From Ulva prolifera (lineage: Eukaryota; Chlorophyta; Ulvophyceae; Ulvales; Ulvaceae): DNA of 64,000 bases. A program made the position numbers and the translations under genes. Positions 11,423-25,100 of this stretch are shown here, piece by piece. The stretch spans positions 930,001-994,000 of the forward strand of contig CM041199.1 in NCBI GenBank assembly GCA_023078555.1, read 5' to 3'. The number at the start of each line of letters is the position of its first letter. Positions within the stretch are counted from its first letter, which is position 1. A model generated the notes under the pieces. It was not told where the DNA came from and ran no database searches. It worked only from the letters and a program-made list of their open reading frames with translations.

Positions 11423-13989
11423 GTCGACGACATTCTGAGCGCGCTGTCGCAGGCCCTCACCGACGCGGTACGAGCTGCGGGCGACGCCCCCGGGACGTCG
11501 CGGCGAGAGCACACAACCGCACCCGCCGCAGGTCTCCCATCGGTTCGCATCACCGTGGAAGCCAAAGGCGGCGCCCCACCTGACGCCACGCAAGCAGGCG
11601 TGGAAGGCGGTGCCGCACTCCGGAGCGGCGAGTCCAATGACGGCTCCGGGAGCAACCAGAACCGCTCCCCACAGGCCCCGAGGGCTGGAGACGGCACATC
11701 AGCTGGAAGCACGCATGCAGCCGACCAGTCAGATGGCCACAGGGGTGACACTCCCGCCAAACCCGGCCGCACACGCATGATTGTGGGCCGGCGCAAACCA
11801 GCGGCATGCGCGCAGGAGCCTGCTGCGTGCAGTTCAGGCGATGCGGCCACCGTCGGAGATCCACCCAGCGCACAGCCAGACGCCGCTCGCACGGCAGCAG
11901 CGGTGCCGGCAGCTACTGCAGACCTGGCCGGCAGCGCCGCTCCCCAGGCACCTCCTCCGAATCCTGACCACCCTCTCCCCTGCACACGCTTCGCCGCCGA
12001 GCGGCGCTGGTGGAATCCGCGATCATGGTGGCGGCACGGCGCTGTGGCTGGGGGTTCCGCTAACAGCGGCAGTGGCCAACAGGCGGCGGCTGTGGCGCTG
12101 TCGTCCACTGCCGCCGCCCCGCCTGCGCCACAAGGCGTCCAAGATGCCACCCCGGCCAAGCTGCCTGCTGCACAAGAGGCGGCAGAAGGGGATCCGAAAC
12201 CCTGCTGCGCTGAGGGGGGGGGGGCTGCGACCTCCCCTGACAGTACGCAGAGCCCCACATCACCAGAGCATGAAGGGCCGAATGCCGGGTTTGGGGACGC
12301 CGGCGACGTGGGGCTACCGCAGGGGGTTGCGGAGCAGTTCCGGAAGGTGCTGCGGCGCGTGGTGGCTGGGGTGGCGCCCAACGGCCGGGTCCACATCCGG
12401 GAGGACGCGGAGGGGGCTGGCGGGGATGCGGCCGCTGAGGGGGGTCAGCCGCGCTCAAGAGGGGCAGAGGGTAGAGGCGCGGACGCAGAGCAGATGCACT
12501 CCCTCCGCTCTGGCGCGGAGGCCGACTTGGTGTGCCCCCCTGTATGCATGCCCCCCCCCTGGTGTCTATCATTACCCCCTTTCACAGTGGTTGCTTCGAG
12601 GCGCAGTGCTGCGCACTAAGGACGCTCAGTGCATACCATTTATTTCTGAGCGACGCGTTGACTGTTTATGGACGCATGGGGCTCCGCCGCAATGCATGGG
12701 TCCGTGTGCAGGCCGGCGCGCAGATCGTGGAGGAGCGTGCGGCCGCCCTCGCGGCCGCCTCGGCCTCCGCGCCGCTGCAGGAGCGCCTCTCTGACTTCCT
12801 CGGGGCCGCGATCGCCGAGCGCCGCGCGCTCGTGGAGAACATGCTCGCGGCTCGCCGCAGCGCGCAGCGAGGGGACGTCAGTGCGAGCACGCTGCGGGAG
12901 CTGCGCGGCGCGGAGCGCCGCAGCCGGGTGTCGCTCATGCGTACGCTGCACGCGATGGGCGACGAGCTCGCGGCGGCCGCCGGGGACGTCGACGCGCATG
13001 CGCTGCGCACGATGTGGCTCACCACAGTCAATTCCCTCCTCGCCATTGACCAGGCACGCCCTCCCGCCGCCTCCACCTCCGGGCAGAGCTGCCAGTGATG
13101 GGGCCAGCTTGCCAGGCTCGTGAATCCTGAGGATTGAGTTCCGTATTGTGTGCATAGCATAACACACACGCCAGCTGAGTCATGCAGGCCTCAGGGCTCG
13201 CGCCGCTGCTCCCGGCGGCGGCCGGTACGCAGGTGCACGTCCCGCAGCTCCGCACCGCCCCAGCCACCCTCGACTTCCTGCTCGCGGCTGCCTCCTCCCT
13301 CCAGGCCGCCGCACGGCGCGATCCCCGCACATTCTCTCTGTTCCTCGAGCCCGCCGCGTCGCTGCTCGACGCGCGCCGGTCCCCGACGCTCCGCGCCGCG
13401 CTCTCCCAATCCTCCACGACAGCGGCCGCTTCGGGTGCGGGGGCAACGGCCGGTGCGGGGGGGTCGGGCACGGGCACCGGCGGCAGCGCTGACAAGCTGT
13501 GGCGTTTTGCGTTTGACGCAGTCATGCCGGCGGCGGCGCGGCTCGACGGCCACTCCAGTGTAACGTTAGAGGTGGATCTCGATCAGGCCTTCGGTACGGC
13601 CCACTGGCCCACCCTTCCCCCCGCCCGCCCGGGCCTTGCCTGCTCTCCTCCCTCCCCTGCTCCTGTTGTGTCACATCGAGGCGTTCTGTTGACACTTCTC
13701 TGTCATTGGCATCAGGCAGGTGGTCACCTCCACTGTCGGATGGCGATGCATGGCCCCCTCATGTGACAGACCGCAACGCTGTGCTGTAGGAGTCGCCCCG
13801 CCAGAGATGCTGTCTCCGCAGCTGGCGCACGTCAGCGCCGAGCCGCCGTTTGACCGGCCGGCGTTCCGAGGGGTGCTGCTGGTCGGGGACCTTGGCGGGG
13901 CCCCCGCCACGCCCACCCCGCCCCCGCCGCGTGACAGCCCGCCCACCCGCACCCCCAACTTCGAGGCCCACCTTGGCCACCTCCCGTGA
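11423..13989 (+). CDS. Multi-exon gene of unknown function, 3' exons (gene B)
   Basis: Four exons join in phase: 11423-12529 (369 codons, GT donor), 12712-13053 (114 codons), 13188-13593 and 13790-13989. The last ends at a TGA, although a GTGACA donor just before it could let the gene run on. The second intron begins GC rather than GT; no other site keeps the frame. Exon 1 begins VDDILSALSQALTDAV, then turns into a long Ala/Pro/Gly/Ser-rich, probably disordered region, and ends FRKVLRRVVAGVAPNGRVHI plus low complexity. Exon 2 is strongly helical (QERLSDFLGAAIAERRALVE). Exon 3 has FLEPAASLLDARRSP and KLWRFAFDAVMPAAARLDG. Exon 4 has RGVLLVGDLGG. No family was recognised. The start is not visible: a basic frame near 10.95 kb could be an upstream exon, or the cluster could be the 3' half of gene A. 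Confidence 0.55.
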
Positions 13990-16131
13990 CAGCCGTGCCG
14001 CGCCGCCACACCTTGGGAGCCCACCGCAGATGCTCATGTGTGCCGGCCCATGCGTGGTTCCCGGGGCCGTGTGGAGGTTCTGCCATTGCCAGCAGCGCTG
14101 GGTCGTCGGCCCCGGTCACATCGCGCAGCTGCTCTTTTCTGTGTCAAGATTGTGGTTCGCTGTCGTCCCCAGCAAATCATGGAATCGACGAAGCTGTGGG
14201 TGTCACACCATGATCACTGTGCCGGGCCAATGCTGTGATGAAGACTGTCCCAAGTAGTTGTCAGATAGGTAATGCACCAGGTAAGGGCGAGTATCATGAT
14301 GCGCTGCTACCTGGCTACAGGCAGGCGATGGTCTTCCTGGTTGCTGTTGGGTTGTGCTGGGTGTCAAGGTGGTGGTGCCATCAAGTCGTGTGATAATTAC
14401 TAGCCACTGAGAATGCAGACTAGAGCTGATGCCAGCTGGGACACAAGCACGGGTGTCCAGCTGCTGCTGTGGTGCGCTTACTAGAAGCTGCACTTGTAAA
14501 CTCGTTATCTAGAGGTCTTAAACGTGTGCATTCGGTGTCGGCATGTGCCTGCTGTGTCATCGCTAAAATATTCACCAACCATGGGGCGGCGGTGGCTCTG
14601 TGTCCATTGGCTACAATCTCTTCCACCACTGAAGGTGTCAGAAGTTTTCACACTGGCACTCCGTGCACATGCTTTGTCGCAATTTGTCTGTTTCTCAACA
14701 AGGCACACGGGCAGCTGCAGCCTGACGCGGGCAAGGTGACCTGCACAGGGCACTACATCGTGCATGGGCACGGCAGTCGTGCTCAAATAGTAACCTCACA
14801 CCGCAAACATGTGAGAGGGTCACCCGAGTAGTGGCTGTCAGTACACACACAACAAAGCTCGCTGCTGTTCGGACCCTGCAGTGCCATCTGCGTCTCCAGT
14901 GTCGACCTGGCAACACCCGACCGCAATTCGCACAATTTGCCATCTCGGAAGACCACCGTTACACACCATGACACAGCAGGGCAGCTGCAGGTGCGTGCCC
15001 CCTACAGCTGGGGCATCTTGCTCCAGCAACTCAGCCCAGGCTGTGGACGCCACCGGTCTCACTTGAGTGCTCAACCGAGGCCGAAGCCTGATCCATTGTG
15101 CTACAAAAAGGGGAGCGGAAATAAGGAATCGCGCCATGGGACACAACCGCAAGGCATGCGGCTGATCCGCCGCAGCATCGCTACACGGGAATCAAGCCGC
15201 ATGTCATGTCGACGTCGCACATGGCGCCAAACCCCCCCCCCCCCCCCCACCCCCCTGCCTGCCCTGCGCATCGCGCGGGGGCGCTTGAGCAGGAACCCAG
15301 CTAAGGCCGTCCCGGGGCGCTTGAGCAGGACCCCAGCTAAGGCCGTCCCCCGGCACGTCCTGACAGTCGCCTGCAGCCACCGCAGGGTACCTGCGGCTCA
15401 CCTGCATTGGGCCTCTGCACTACCTTCATCAACTTCATCATCTGCCGCCGCCCAACAGACGCTCTGCCCCAGCCCGCATCATCCCCACCGCCCCCTTCTC
15501 CGCCTTCCCCCCTGCCGTCAAAATAGACTTGCGACGCCCATATGCACAGCCTCATGCAGTGGACAAGACTACTGTGTCTATGGCTGCTCATGCACCAGCT
15601 GGCATAATCGACATACCGACGCACGTGAACCGCATGGAGGGGCAGGGGGTGGGGGCGGGGGGGTTGCGCGTACAGGACAAACACTAGCAGGGGACGCGAT
15701 TCAGCGGCTGACTTCTGCTGTATGTGTTGCATACCCACAGCCCTTGTCTCTAAGAAATGTATATATGCCTCCGTACCGGCGGCACTTCAGTCTACACAGC
15801 ACCGTGGCGAGACTGTATGAATCATGCATCAGGAAAGATATGCAAGTAAGCACACGTTGGCGTTCATCGGCGGGTGGGCCAGGCGCCGCCTAGCCCCCCA
15901 ACCCGCTGTGAGCACCGCGCCGGCCAGCACGCAACGCATGCCGACCATGCATGCAGGTGTTCCCTGGCCCCGCGGCACAGCGGTGACCTTGCCAGTCCGC
16001 CGCGCATGCATCACAATTATCACTGAGGCGTTAGCAAAGCCGTTCCCTCACCCGACATCAATCTTAGCCGGTGACCGGTGATCCTCACCTTGCCCTGATC
16101 GGGGCCGGGCGCGTCCCCTCAAGAGCGCGGC
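13990..16131. other. Spacer between convergent genes
   Basis: No recognised gene. It holds a run of 17 C at 15232-15248, a 36-base tandem doublet at about 15283-15353 (GGGCGCTTGAGCAGGA-type unit) and a one-sided match to the MITE terminal sequence near 14093 (GCGCTGGGTC). Plus-strand frames at 14469-14831 and 14937-15893 are open but show no domain and cross the C run. Confidence 0.5.
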
Positions 16132-19100
16132 TCACGGCTCGGCCGTCGTCGAGGCCGTGAACGTGGTCAGCCCATGGCCGGTGTCGGCGGTCTGCGTCGC
16201 AGAAAGAGACACGGGCCGGCGGGATGACCCAGCGGCAGGCAACGGAGCACCCCGGAGGTCCAACACCCCATCGGCCACCCGCCGCACAACCCCCCCCACA
16301 ATGACCCCCGCACACGCAGCCACCCCGGCTTCGTCATACCCGCCCCCGCCACCGCCCGGCGGCGCGGGAAGCTCCTGAGGCCCCCCACCGAGGTCGCTCT
16401 GCTGCATGGACGCAAGCATCGAGAAGAGCGCCTGCATGACGCCAATGCGCGGCGCCGCGGCGGCCGCCTGCACGCGCGTCGCGTCGGCGATATGCATGGC
16501 GCGCATGCATCCTGCCCACCCAAGTTCCTCCACGATGACGCAGACGGCCTCAAAAGAGGCCTCCGGGAAGGGGGCAGTGGCGCGGGCGACGAGGGAGGTA
16601 ACGGACATCGAGTCCGGGCCGCCTTGGTCCTGCTGCGGGCGGCAGTGCAGGTGGAGGCAGGTGGCAAAGAGGACGGCGATGCTTGCAGCGTCGGGGACGG
16701 GCGCAAGCGGCGCAGACGATATCTTGAGGAAGATCGCGATTGCGTCCGCGTAGTGGCCCTGGACGCACGACCGCTCCTCGGACACGCAACAAGCAGCCTG
16801 TGGCCTCACCGGGGGTGGGGGGGGTTCAGAACAATGAAACAGGATGCCGGTCTGGACCATCGATTCAACAGAGGTTCTCTCATGCGTGCGACGCCGTGCC
16901 TCGTCATACATTGGCAGCCTGAGGGCGAGCGCGCGCCGCGTGTATATCCACAGGCCGCTGCTGAGGGCAGCAGATTGCAGCTCTCGATGCAGGAGGCGGC
17001 GGCCATGAGCATCTGCAGTACCTGAGAAGGTGGGGGGGTGGGGGGAGGAGAGGCGGCGCACGAGCTGAAAGAGGGCCGCAAGATAGAGAGACACGGCGGC
17101 CCCTGCGGGCACGATCTGAGCGGAGATCATCTCTGCCCACACTGACATCGTCAGCTGTGGGTCGCCCGCAGTGGCCGAGCCGGCCATGTAGATGGCGTAC
17201 GAGGTCGCGAGGAGCGGCACCCGCGCGAGGCGCGACAGGTCCAGCAGCGCTGGCACGGCAGAGAGCCGCTGCGATGCACACAGCATGCGCAGCACGATGT
17301 TGAACGAGATGACGTCTGGAGACACGTCGCCGCCGCGCCTGCACGGAAGCGCGTGCTCGGTGCGGCTGCCGCAGAAAGCGGCTGCGGGAGGTGCCGAATG
17401 ATGCGGCGGAGAGAGTGCGGGCCGTGCCGCTGAGGCGGTACGGCTCGGAGAGCCTGCCGGAACGATACGATCTGGCTTCGGCCCAACGGCCGGCGTATGG
17501 GGAATGGCCAAAGCTAGGCCAGGAGGGCGCGTCATGCCAGCAGGGCCACGAAAAACACGACAGAAGCACGGAAGCAGCGCTGGCGCTGTGACTGTGAGTG
17601 CATGGGCCGGGACACCGTGGGTGTGCAGGCTCACAAGTGGCAGTGGGCACGCACTGGATCATGGCCACGAGGACCTCCGTCGCGCGCTCAAACTGCGGCG
17701 GCGTAGCGCAGGAGTACGACAGCAGGAGCGCGTTGAAGCACGCGCGGGCGAGCGGGTCGGGCTCGGCCGGGCGGGCGGTGGCCGGCGCGGCCACGGCAAG
17801 CCCCGCCGACGCGCGGCGGCCACGTGCGGAGGCTGGCGGCGCCCCCGGCGGTGGGGATGGCTGTGCCGGACGCAGCTGTTCCTGCACCCCACCACACACT
17901 GTCACACACGGCACTGGCGGCACATCAGCCTATGCATGACACGGTAGCACTGCGGCCAGCAGGCTGATTACAGTCGGGACTGCCTGTCCCGAACCTATTG
18001 CACGCGAGCGGCATGGAGCTCCCCCATTGAGTGGCAGAGGGCCTGTGTTTCGGCAGGAGCCGTAAGTTTGAGACGTGGGGGCAGGGCGCAACCGACTGAT
18101 GCAGAGGAAACCCACGCATCCACCCACCGGGGCGCGGCGCAAGATCCTGGTGCTGGAAGGGGGGGGGGGGGGGGGGGGGGATCGGACCCGCTGTGGCTGA
18201 GCTTCTGCGGCGGACGCAGGTACCTGCACGTCGTCGCGGGGTCCACCTTCCTTGCCGGGGGACAGCGCAGGGGAGGGGCTGCGGGCGCGGGGCAGCGCCG
18301 ACTCGAGCGCGTCGACGTCCGCGCTGCCCCGCGTTCCGGCACTTCCGGAGACGCTCAGGCTGTGCTCCAGCCGCCGCTGCTTCATGTAGGCGTTTGGGCC
18401 GTCGAGGGAGCCGGCGGCGGGGGCCTCCGCATGCACTGTTTCGTCCAGGAGGACTCCGGTGGCCTCCGCGACCTCCTCCAGCAGGCGGCTGCTGCCATCG
18501 CCACCGCTGCCGAAGCCGCCGGTCGTGATCGGGACGGCCTCTGACGCTGCAGGCTGCCCCAGGCTGTCGCCGTCATGCGCCGGCGCGTCGGGGCCGAGTG
18601 GGGCCTGTGGCGTGTCTGGCAGAGACGGAGCCGGCTGCAGCCCGTTGAGCTGGCACAGCTGCTGGTACATCTGCACGCATGGCGGCCAGATGTAGGTCAG
18701 CCTTTCTGTTTCTCTCTTTGCATGCAGCACAGGTGACCTTCAGGACAGCAGTGATCCACAGTGATCCACAGATTAATCATCGAATGGTGGTGGGTCAACC
18801 TGGATCCACGTTCTCAAGGTGGGTGATCATGCAGATTACAGTAAATCATGTAGATCATGTTCACCATTGCAGCATGTTGTTGCAACGTTGACTGTAGGTT
18901 GTGTAGTTGTAGTGCAGGTTGTAGTGACCCCTCACGCTGAAAGCACTGGTTCCTAAAACCAGCGTGCCTGCCACTGCAGCTGATTGTTCATTCATGTGCC
19001 TGAGCCCTGGGCTCTGGCTGCGTGAAAGATGTCACAGCAGCTGCCGTGAAGCAATCTCGAGATAAACACAGCCCACATACTCGTTTGGCCGCTCAGGAAG

Positions 19101-22100
19101 GCTGGGAGATGTCCAGAGTGGATGTCTCACATGGAGTGAGGGTCTACGTCTGTGCTGTGCTGTGCAAGAGTGTGTTCTACCTGCCTCTGACATTTTAAAA
19201 ACACAGTCATGCCCACACACACAACCACATAAGCACTGAGCTTGTGACAGTGGTGTGCGGTAGCAGAAATCACAGGTACGCGGCTGCTAGCGACTGATGA
19301 TGTATGCCAACTGAAACCATGCACTCCCGCAGGCTCATGCATGGGCCGCGGCTACATGCGCGCCTAGGCGGCCGTTGCACGCTTGTCCTAGCACTGACCT
19401 GAGTACTGTCTCGGGGGGCAAGTTCAGGCCGAATGCTCATACACGCCTCTACGACACCCCGTAATGCAATAGAAACATAGAGGGACCTCGCGCGTGCACA
19501 CAGCGGCGCGCGTGAAGACTCCGCTGGGACAGTAACACCGACAAATACTCGCCCAGCTGTGAGCCCCGACGACGCAGCTTCCCATGCCAGCGAGCAGACA
19601 GCTGCCAAGCAGCTTCGCAGCTTCGCAGCGTGCGCTCGCTAGAGTTGCGCACGAGACAGCACGCGCACACGTTACCCAGCTGGGCCCAGGTCCGCCAGGA
19701 CCTCTGTGGCCGCTATCATATCACTACATCACAGATTCGCCATGCCAGCGCCACACGCGCAGGCACTTGACATGGTCTGTTTTCTACATGCGCAGTCATC
19801 TGGCAATATCCGTTGCAGCAGCAATGACTACGTACCCATGCACACGATCATCACCTGACAGTAATTACACGCGTCCCGTGTGCGGGCCGCTGCCGTGGTA
19901 CCAGAACACCGATCGCGAGTCCACCAACGGCGAATCATATCCCATCCGGAAGCAAACCAGCCCGATTGCCGCTCATCGAAGTGTCAACAGTGCATACAAC
20001 CAACCTGTTCAATGCACGCCGCGCGTGATCGCACCGTGATTCAAAGAACTAGAGCGCAACCTGGCTTACAGCATCCCATCCGGCGCAAATGTATCATTAA
20101 TTAACGCCATTAATGTACAGCTGCGCGACCCTGAATCACCGGCAGGGCAGCGCATGACGAAAGGCCATTGACGCGAACGAGGTCCTTACAGCCCCTCCTT
20201 TCAGCGTGTGCAGTATTCGGGGCTGTGATGTCATGACAGAGGCGTCGAGGCAGCAAGGCTCGGGGCGGAGGGTGGGGGGGCGAGGGGGGCTCCAGTGTGT
20301 GTGTGCTGTGTGCTGATAGCCTTACCGTGCTGGTCCCTGGAGGTGTGTGGGGGGGGGGGGGGGGGGGCGGTTGCGCACCTCCTGGAAGGACTCTGGGACT
20401 TGCGACGGCGCAGCAGGCTGCATGTTGGCGATGCGCTCCAGGACGTACCGCGGCCGGAAGGCTGCCAAGAGCAGCTGCTCGGCCATCGGCCACGCGCCGT
20501 GGCGGCCCATCGACAGGATGGCGGCCATGCACGCGGTGCTGTCGTGCGCGACGCTGTCCGTGAGCATGTGCAGCAGCACCTGCACACCACCCCGGGCCTG
20601 AGCTCCCCAGCACACACCGGCGGTGCCCGCCGCAGACACGCATGCAAGCACCCCTCAGGCCAGACGGCCGGAAACTGATGCTACACCTGTTGGCAGAGCC
20701 AGCCGCGCCTCCTGCGCAGCCTCGCGTGAGCAAAGCGGACGGGGTTGACTGGCAGCAGCACGATCGCTGAAAGCAGCTGCACGCACGCCGGCCTCCGCCC
20801 GGGCCGCGCCAAGGCACGCCCCGGTACCAGCCATCGCACACTCAATGGGCACGACACAGCCGTGTAACGTTGCTCCAGGCGAGAAGTTTCGAAACAAAAC
20901 GAAAATTCAATCCTCCACATAAACCGATGCACGATCGAGGTTGAGGTGGGAAGTGAAAAAACTTCACAGCAGCCTGGCGGCCTTGGGGGTTCATCAACGC
21001 AATCACGAGCAGCACTCTGCGCCCAACACATATCCACTTCGCGCACAAGCCTCGATGGAAATGTGACGGCAGGGGATGCGGCACACCTGCAGCGCCTCTC
21101 TCATGTGATCATACTTCATCAGCGCCGTGACGGACGCCCGGTACGAGACGCTGTCCGGCTGCAGGCCCTGCGCGACCATCTGACGGAAAATCATCGCCGA
21201 CGCGTCCGCGTTGCCCGCCGAGCTCGCGGCCATGAGCGCCGCATTGCACAGCGGCAGGTCCGGCGCGAGGCCGAGCGATGGCGCGGCGGCAAACACCGCG
21301 AGCGCCTTGGCGTGCTTGCCGCGCTTGCTCGAGTTGCACAGCAGCTTGGTGAGGCTGGGGAGGCCGAGCGGGAAGCCGGCGGCGGTGTTGGAGAGTGCCT
21401 CGGCGACCGCCGCGACGGTGGCGGGGGCACGGTCGAGCGCTCGAGCGAGGCTGCATGCGGCAGATCTGCTTCAGAACACAATATATAAACATAACCAACA
21501 AAAATGTAAGATATGGTGGCCGCAATGGTCCTCCGTGGCCTACGATTGTGTTGTGGTGCTAGCGTCAACGCCTGGCCTCAGGGGGGAGGGGGGCATGGTG
21601 AGCAGAGCTATCATGGCTAGTTGGTATGCCACTGGCAGAGTAAGCAGTCACAGTAGCTGAGCACTGCTACAATTGCTGATGATAGTTGACCAGACAATTG
21701 GACCAGACAATTGGACAAGCAGGCAATGATTGAGTCTCATGGTGCACATCAGGGATCAAAATGTGGGACATGCACCAAGGTTCCTGGTATGTGTGTTTCT
21801 CCATGCACTCCAGCAAATGTCCCCGACAGTGTGCCCATTACAGAGCTTTAGGTTATTAAATACAGAGCTGCCTGCCTCTGCATTTCATTGGAGATGCATC
21901 AGGAAGCATGTGTGTCACACAGACACAAAGGCAGTGTCAGAGCGGCTCTACAAAGGCAGTGTCAGAGCGGCTCTAGAAAAGGAGCGTCAACTTAGCACAC
22001 AGGGAGCTCCCTGTGTGCTAAGTTGACGCTAACCCACACACGCATTCTAGAATGCGTGTGTGGGTTTCAATCCATGGATGTTGGTGTGTGGGTGTTTGTA

Positions 22101-25100
22101 TGCATTGGCACTGGTGTCATTGCAATTGTCTGCTGAGGGTGCTTGTTCTTAGTCGGGTCGAATGTAGCTCTGCCCATAGTGGCACCTGTGTTTTCCCCTT
22201 TGCCTTGCGAAATTGCACATGCATATTGATGCGAGTATGGATAATTACATAAGCTACATCCTCCTGCTCCCCTACAGGACCCTACGATGCATATTCGTGC
22301 GTCACACCGGTAGCTGTGGAGCAGTTGTGCATGCTAGTGAGGGTTGCGAAGGGTGATGTGGCGGTGTGACGTGATGTGCCGTGACGTGGCAGAGCAGGCG
22401 TGGCGGAAGCAGAGGTGTTTGCGGGATCCTCGCACCCTCGCCCTGAACTCGAACTGTCCAGCAGTTTTGACACGGACATAGATGCTGTGACACGCAGGTA
22501 ATCTATGAGACGACTAGCATGGTGCCTTCAGCTCTCGGAGCCTCCGGACGCGCGCGGGTGGTTGCGGGCGATGCATGGACATCGTGTGTGAATAGGGCGA
22601 AGTCGGAGAGGCAGGCGGCACCCGAACATGGCATAGCAACATACTGGGCAACACATGTGTTATCCAGATGGTGAGAGGATTGCAGATCTCTGAGCTGAAG
22701 ACACGGCAAGAGGATGCACATGCAATGACTCCGACGCTGATGCACATGTTGACATATCAACCGCCACTGCCACTGTCAGGCTTTCCGAGACATCCCACAG
22801 CGATGAGCCACACTGGAGAGACTGCCACACAGCCGGTAGTGCTACTAGCATCTCTGAGGTTGACCTCTTGTCATAATGGGCTTACAATACATGCACAGGC
22901 CTTGTACAAATAACATGTGCCTTTGTTGGTGTGATGATCATTGCCAGAGATATGTGTCAGATGTGTCAGCTTGACCATGCACATGCATATCTTGCATGAA
23001 TGCTCACCTCTTGAGGCATCACATAAGCCCAGGCAGGGTCATCAAGAAGGATCGAGGAGCAGCCAGACATGGCAACAGTACTGAGCTGTGTTGAGGTAAT
23101 GCAGACAAGCATTATCATGGTGGCTGCCACCAGATGACAAGCACCAATGCTTGGTGGCCATGCCAGGCTGGTGTGCATTCCAATCAGCCACACACAACGT
23201 CTGACAAGACTTTCAATGGGTGTGGTTGCTGCAGTGCTACCTGCCTGGCGTGGACTTGAGTCAGTCTGGTCAGTCGAGTTGGTCAGTCTGGTGGTCAGCC
23301 TGGTCAGCAATGGAGTCTGGCTGGGCACGTGGAATGGGAAAGTCTGGATGAAGACACGTGCACAGCAGCACACATTGCAGTGCCAGGCAGTGTCAGGTGG
23401 CAACAGCCCTGACACAGTCTGTACTGACTCAAACCCGCCTCAGGGCTGGCAGCATCATTGACCACGTATATGACTGCACCACTACACACCACAGCACCAC
23501 TGAGGGAACAAAAACCTCTGAACCAACACTTCTGAACGGACCAGACGTTTCCTATTCACACAGCAGCCGACCACGGGCAGAGCTCATCTCGACAGAGCGT
23601 GTCAGCTTTGCAGCATAGACCATGCGCTGAACGAAGAGCTGGGAGACGGATTGGACGAAGAACGAGGGTGACAGCAGTGGGAGGGCATCACCAGTGCAGC
23701 ACTGGATGTGCTACACTAGATGTGCTATCCCCTCTGGCACTCACCTGCTCACGAATGTTCAGCTGACACAGACGAGAAACCGCATTCACTCTCTACAGCC
23801 CTGCGAATCCCCTTGCGGTCATCCGCCCCCCGGTATGGACTGCACCTGTGGGAGCACAAGCGCAGACGAGGCAGGATGCACACCTGGACATATCAGTCGC
23901 CGCGCCCATAGGCGCAGACGCTTCCTGCAGGATGTCATCTCCCCCGACCGCCCCACGGGCGCCGGGGTGTGGTGGGGCGGCCACGACCGCAGCCGCGGCA
24001 ACGGCGACGGCCGCCGCCGCCGCCGCCGCCGCCGCCTCCCCGCCGCGGCTGTGCTCGGCGGTGCCATCGCCATCATGGTGGAAGCTGTCGCTTCGGAACG
24101 ATCCGAAGCCGCTGCGGAAGCTCGTGTTGACACTTGACGTGCTCTTGAAACTCCCCGAGTTGTTGCTGCGGAACGAGTCGTGTGTGCCGTGCAGCGCGCG
24201 GCGCGGCGGCGGGCTGCCGAACCCGCCGGAGCTCGGCTGCCCTGGGGCCTGAGCCCCCCCCCGCGCCGCCGTTGACCCCGCCCCCGTGCCGCTGTGAGAT
24301 CCCCGCCGAGGTTGCCTCGACTCATGGATGGTGGGGAGGCTGAGGCAATCATACGGGAGCGCTGCCCCGCTTGCGTCCGCCGCAGGCGCCGGGGCACCCC
24401 ATCCGCCGACAGGAGTCGGCAGGGGGGCAGACACCGTTCTCGGGTCGGCTTTGCCAGCCCGATCAGGCAGCTGGCGGATCTGAAACATAGACATGCCGCC
24501 GGACAACGGGGGGAGGTCTGGAGCGACACAGTGGGGGGGGGCTTCGGGGGCGGTGTGCGCTTGGCCGTGACTGGCTGCAGCACCGGGGGCAGACCCGGCA
24601 GATGGGGACGGAGAGCTGTTTTGTGCGACAGCGGGAGAGCCAGGTGGTGAAGAGAAGGGCAGCGTGTGCGCGGGGCGGAAGGATGGGGCAGCGTCGATGT
24701 GGGCGGGAAATGGATGCTCAAGGCCCAATTCGTTGGGAGGCATGCCGACAGCTTCATTGGCAGAGCCTGGATAGGTGTGAGACCAGATGCCATTGGATGG
24801 TGGCCGGGCAGCAGCAGAGGTGGTGATGGGGTGGGGATGCTGCGGATGCACCATGAATGGCAGGCTGTCTGTGCTACGCGAGTGCGGCTCATGACTAGCC
24901 TGCTGATAAACGCCCTGTCCGTTTGATGGAAAGATCTCTTGCCGTGGATCGCCTTGGAAAAATTGCTGGGACGGATCAAAGCTGGGGTATCGACTGGGCA
25001 GTGGGGCATGGCCTGGCGGCACCGGGCCATTCAGACCTGCTGCAGTGAGCAAAGCCTGGAGAGTGCGGTCAGCTTCTTCCGCAGCTACTCCAGGAACTAC

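Noticed and set aside
11065-12396. 443-codon open frame on the minus strand
   Set aside because: It is antisense to the gene B exons, Cys/Pro/Arg-rich, and has no splice logic. High GC keeps stops rare on the opposite strand.
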